Assembly (NCBI RefSeq): GCF_001189515.2
Contig: NZ_CP012069.2
Span: 248,001-312,000 of the forward strand
DNA: 64,000 nucleotides
Direction of reading: 5' to 3'
From: Olsenella sp. oral taxon 807
GTDB lineage: Bacteria > Actinomycetota > Coriobacteriia > Coriobacteriales > Atopobiaceae
Below the pieces are notes generated by a model. The model saw only the letters and a list, made by a program, of their open reading frames with translations, made no database searches and had not been told where the DNA came from. A program made the position numbers and the translations under genes. This document shows positions 61,660 through 64,000 of the stretch, piece after piece; the first letter of the stretch is position 1; every line of letters begins with the position of its first letter.

Positions 61660-63552
61660 TTAGCCCAGCACGCTCAGCAGCCAGTCGACGTCCGTGGTGG
61701 TCCTCATCTTCTCGATGACCGACTCGTCCTCGAGCGCCTTGGCGACGTTTGCGAGTACCTGTAGGTGTTCGTCGCCGGTACCGGCAATGCCAAAGACCAG
61801 GTACGCCTTCTCGTCACCCCACAGGACACCCCCTGGGTACTGATGCAGCGTGACGCAGGTCTTTTTGACGCTGCCCTTAGCCTCGTTGGTCCCATGTGGG
61901 ATAGCGACGCCCATGCCCATATAGACGCTCTGCTCGCGGTCACGCTCGAGCATCGCATCGACGTAGGAGGGGTCAACGGCGCCATGCTCGACAAGCAACT
62001 GGCCGGAGGCCCGTATGGCCTTCTCGCGGGTGACGGAGGGGCAATCGAGCTTGATGCCGTCGCGGTCGATGGCGACCGCACGCTCGCGGCTCTCGATCTT
62101 CTCGGTGGCCTTCTCGACGTCGGTCTCTCCGACGCCCGATTCGGCCTCGGTTGCGACGAGCGCATCATAGAGGCCGTCCAACGCCGGATCAGAGAGGAAG
62201 TTGTTGATGATGATGAACTGTGCATCTGGGGCGCTCTTCTGCGCACGTCCGGCGAGGCTCTTCTGGACCACGACGATGTCTGTGTCAGCAGGTACCTCGT
62301 CCACACTGGCGTGAGTCACGACGATGTCCGGACGGTCGAGCTTGATGCGGTTGTGGAAGCGGGTGGCACCCATGGCCGAGGACCCCATGCCCGCGTCGCA
62401 GGCGAAGACAACGTGTTGGCCGAACTTTTTGTCGACGTTTGTAGCAACCGCCTGTCCGCCCTTGAGTGCGCCCATCTCGTCTTTAGCCTCATCGAGGCTC
62501 TTGATCTCGGCGCGGGCGACGATGGGAGACGCGATGGCAAAGGAGACGCCCGCCGCAAGCGCGATACCTACGAGGGTCGTGATGATAGAGCCCTGGGGCG
62601 TCATGCTGAGGATGGCGATGACGGAGCCAGGAGACGCAGGGGCAACCAAGCCACCGCCCGCGAGGGAGAACCAGAGTATCGCAGCGGCGTTGCCAACGAT
62701 GGGGGCGATGATCACCGTGGGGTTCATGAGTACGTAGGGAAAATAGATCTCGTGGATCCCGCCCAAAAAGTGGATGATGACGGCACCGGGCGCAGACTGG
62801 CGGGTCGTCTCGTCCTTGCAGAAGAAGCAGTAGGCCAAAAGCACGCCAAGGCCTGGACCTGGGTTCGCCTCAAGGAGGAACATGAGTGACCTGCCCGTGT
62901 TGGCAACCTGCTCAAGACCTATGGGCGTGAAGATTCCGTGGTTTATGGCGTTATTGAGGAAGAGCACCTTGGCGGGCTCGATGAAGATGGCGAGCAGTGG
63001 CATCAGGCTGTACTGCATGAGAACCTGGACACCTGCCTGCAGCACGGCGAGGATGCCGAGCATGAGGGGGCCTATGACCAGATACGCCACGATCGCGAGC
63101 ACGAGGCCGCCGATGCCGAGCGAGAAGTTGTCGATGAGCATCTCGAAGCCCGCAGGCGTGTGCCCTTCGATCAGCTGGTCGAACTTCTTGATCAACCAGC
63201 CGGCGGCGGGTCCGACGAGCATCGAGGCCATGAGCATCGTTGTGACCGTCGTCTCGCCCGTTACGGGATCAACCGTGATGCCCGAGACGATGGCGCCCAT
63301 GACGGCGATGGTGGCGATGATGCGCCCGCGCTTACCCGCGATCAGGTAGCCGCCCTGTGAGGCGATGAGGATGGGGATGAGGTAGGTGAGCATGGGGCTT
63401 GCGATGGCAGCCAAGGTCTTGTTGGGAAACCATCCGGTTGGTATGAACATTGCGGTCATGAAGCCCCACGCGATGAATGCTCCGATGTTGGGCATGACCA
63501 TCGAGCTGAGAAACTTGCCGAACTTGGACACCGACTCCCGTGCGTTGGCCAT
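61660..63552 (-). CDS. mtlA: mannitol-type PTS permease EIICBA
   Basis: This 630-residue protein imports and phosphorylates a hexitol, probably mannitol. The EIIC membrane domain (residues 1-340) contains GGIHEIYFPYV near 260. EIIB has the phosphocysteine C385 in VVFACDAGMGSSAMG. EIIA has the phospho-histidine H553 in GVAIPHGTNEA and ends at LLSVLG. Fusion of all three domains resembles E. coli MtlA. ATG 63552 is preceded by GGAAAGGGAGAG. It is divergent from a zinc dehydrogenase gene across an AT-rich 320-bp region, so both may be hexitol-induced. Alternative hexitol substrates cannot be excluded. Confidence 0.92.
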   Translation of the reverse strand: MANARESVSKFGKFLSSMVMPNIGAFIAWGFMTAMFIPTGWFPNKTLAAIASPMLTYLIPILIASQGGYLIAGKRGRIIATIAVMGAIVSGITVDPVTGETTVTTMLMASMLVGPAAGWLIKKFDQLIEGHTPAGFEMLIDNFSLGIGGLVLAIVAYLVIGPLMLGILAVLQAGVQVLMQYSLMPLLAIFIEPAKVLFLNNAINHGIFTPIGLEQVANTGRSLMFLLEANPGPGLGVLLAYCFFCKDETTRQSAPGAVIIHFLGGIHEIYFPYVLMNPTVIIAPIVGNAAAILWFSLAGGGLVAPASPGSVIAILSMTPQGSIITTLVGIALAAGVSFAIASPIVARAEIKSLDEAKDEMGALKGGQAVATNVDKKFGQHVVFACDAGMGSSAMGATRFHNRIKLDRPDIVVTHASVDEVPADTDIVVVQKSLAGRAQKSAPDAQFIIINNFLSDPALDGLYDALVATEAESGVGETDVEKATEKIESRERAVAIDRDGIKLDCPSVTREKAIRASGQLLVEHGAVDPSYVDAMLERDREQSVYMGMGVAIPHGTNEAKGSVKKTCVTLHQYPGGVLWGDEKAYLVFGIAGTGDEHLQVLANVAKALEDESVIEKMRTTTDVDWLLSVLG

Positions 63553-63875
63553 CTCTCTCCCTTTCCGACATGTCCGGCGCAGGTGCGCCAAGACCCTTGT
63601 CTTCTCCGCGATGACGAAAAAGACAAATGACAGTAACTATTGAAACAACAATACATTTTGTTGTAATAAAAATCTATCTTGTTCTGTGAACGGTAGAATT
63701 TTCTCCATAAACGGGTGTTCACCAACGATGATGCTAAAAAATATGTCTCAAAATAGAGCTTGACAATATTCCCACTATTGTTATAGTAACAGCCAAGAGG
63801 TGTTGAACCAATAGTCTACGCTACTGACGGGCAGCACGCAGCCAGGTCGCGCGGACGCACGAGAAGGGACATGGG
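63553..63875. promoter_or_regulatory. AT-rich divergent regulatory region
   Basis: This 323-bp region is far more AT-rich than the surroundings. It contains related motifs AACTATTGAAACAACAATA (63636-63654) and ACTATTGTTATAGT (63774-63787), which share CTATTG and may be sites for one regulator acting on both genes. Confidence 0.55.
63760..63787 (+). promoter_or_regulatory. promoter of the zinc dehydrogenase gene, overlapped by a palindrome
   Basis: TTGACA (63760-63765), 16 bp, TATAGT (63782-63787). The dyad ACTAT-TGTT-ATAGT covers the minus-10, a typical repressor position. Confidence 0.75.
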
Positions 63876-64000
63876 ATGAGGGCAAGGGCAGCACGACTCC
63901 ACGCGGCACACGACATTCGCATCGACGAGTTCGAGCTTCCGGACATCAAGGACGATGAGATGCTCGTGCGGGTCATCTCGGACTCGATGTGCATGTCAAC
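63876..64000 (+). CDS. zinc-dependent dehydrogenase, N-terminal part (cut by window end)
   Basis: The visible 41 residues (MRARAARLHAAHDIRIDEFE then LPDIKDDEMLVRVISDSMCM) match the start of medium-chain zinc dehydrogenases of the hexitol/sorbose-1-phosphate reductase type. The Cys in DSMCMS is the usual catalytic zinc ligand position. GAAGGGAC lies 8 bases before ATG 63876; the ATG at 63871 is followed at once by a stop. Divergence from mtlA supports a role in sugar-alcohol use. Confidence 0.7.
   Translation, partial: MRARAARLHAAHDIRIDEFELPDIKDDEMLVRVISDSMCMS

Overview
This is a GC-rich window (GC-rich third codon positions, frequent GTG/TTG starts, strong AGGAGG-type ribosome sites) that reads as the chromosome of a low-oxygen Gram-positive actinomycete. 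Gene content points to the Coriobacteriia, most likely an Olsenella/Atopobium-type organism: class Ic aspartate aminotransferase, DegV proteins, BspA-type DUF285 repeats, SpaA-type pili with class C sortases, and a phosphotransferase-based sugar system. The assignment is inference from gene families, not a database match.

Layout. 1-9.8 kb: end of an MscS channel, luxS-mtnN (autoinducer-2 / activated methyl cycle), degV, nhaA, an aminotransferase, a TPR membrane protein, a STAS protein and the Tat translocase genes. The tatA/B gene has an apparent frameshift, and tatC runs in frame into an 18-repeat BspA-like surface domain. 12.9-19.5 kb: topA-tmk-holB-ricT-queD replication/housekeeping block. 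19.9-28 kb: a GH5-fold protein lacking both catalytic glutamates, rsmI, a 0.9-kb tandem duplication carrying two divergent membrane-protein paralogs, then metG-rsmA-tatD. 28-39 kb: comFC, a structured RNA (probably the raiA motif), a solute-binding lipoprotein, hpf, a second degV, a dehydrogenase with a natural hexahistidine tail, a NYN-domain protein, a HEAT-like protein, a SurA-like membrane protein and a DUF523-purine nucleoside phosphorylase fusion. 39.2-51 kb: tRNA-Thr, a decayed antitoxin gene, then a pilus locus (three sortase substrates with LPxTA/LPAAG-type signals, two class C sortases) interrupted by a DUF4236 gene and tRNA-Gly. 51.8-57.3 kb: an Rpn-type PD-(D/E)XK nuclease followed by copies of its own C-terminal end, then a TetR regulator with a MacB-like ABC exporter. 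57.5-64 kb: thrS, a PLP-fold pseudoenzyme, a 1-kb repeat array, a mannitol-type PTS EIICBA, and the start of a divergent zinc dehydrogenase.

The least explained part is the intergenic DNA. Five families of palindromic or inverted repeats fill gaps between housekeeping genes. The most elaborate (26.2, 50.9 and 60.5 kb) is built from about 20-bp units that point toward a conserved asymmetric core of about 75 bp, seven cores in all. I know of no described element with this architecture, and it is my main candidate for something new. Other strong leads are the TatC-LRR fusion, the raiA-like RNA with a closing P1 helix, and the free-standing Rpn C-terminal domain.
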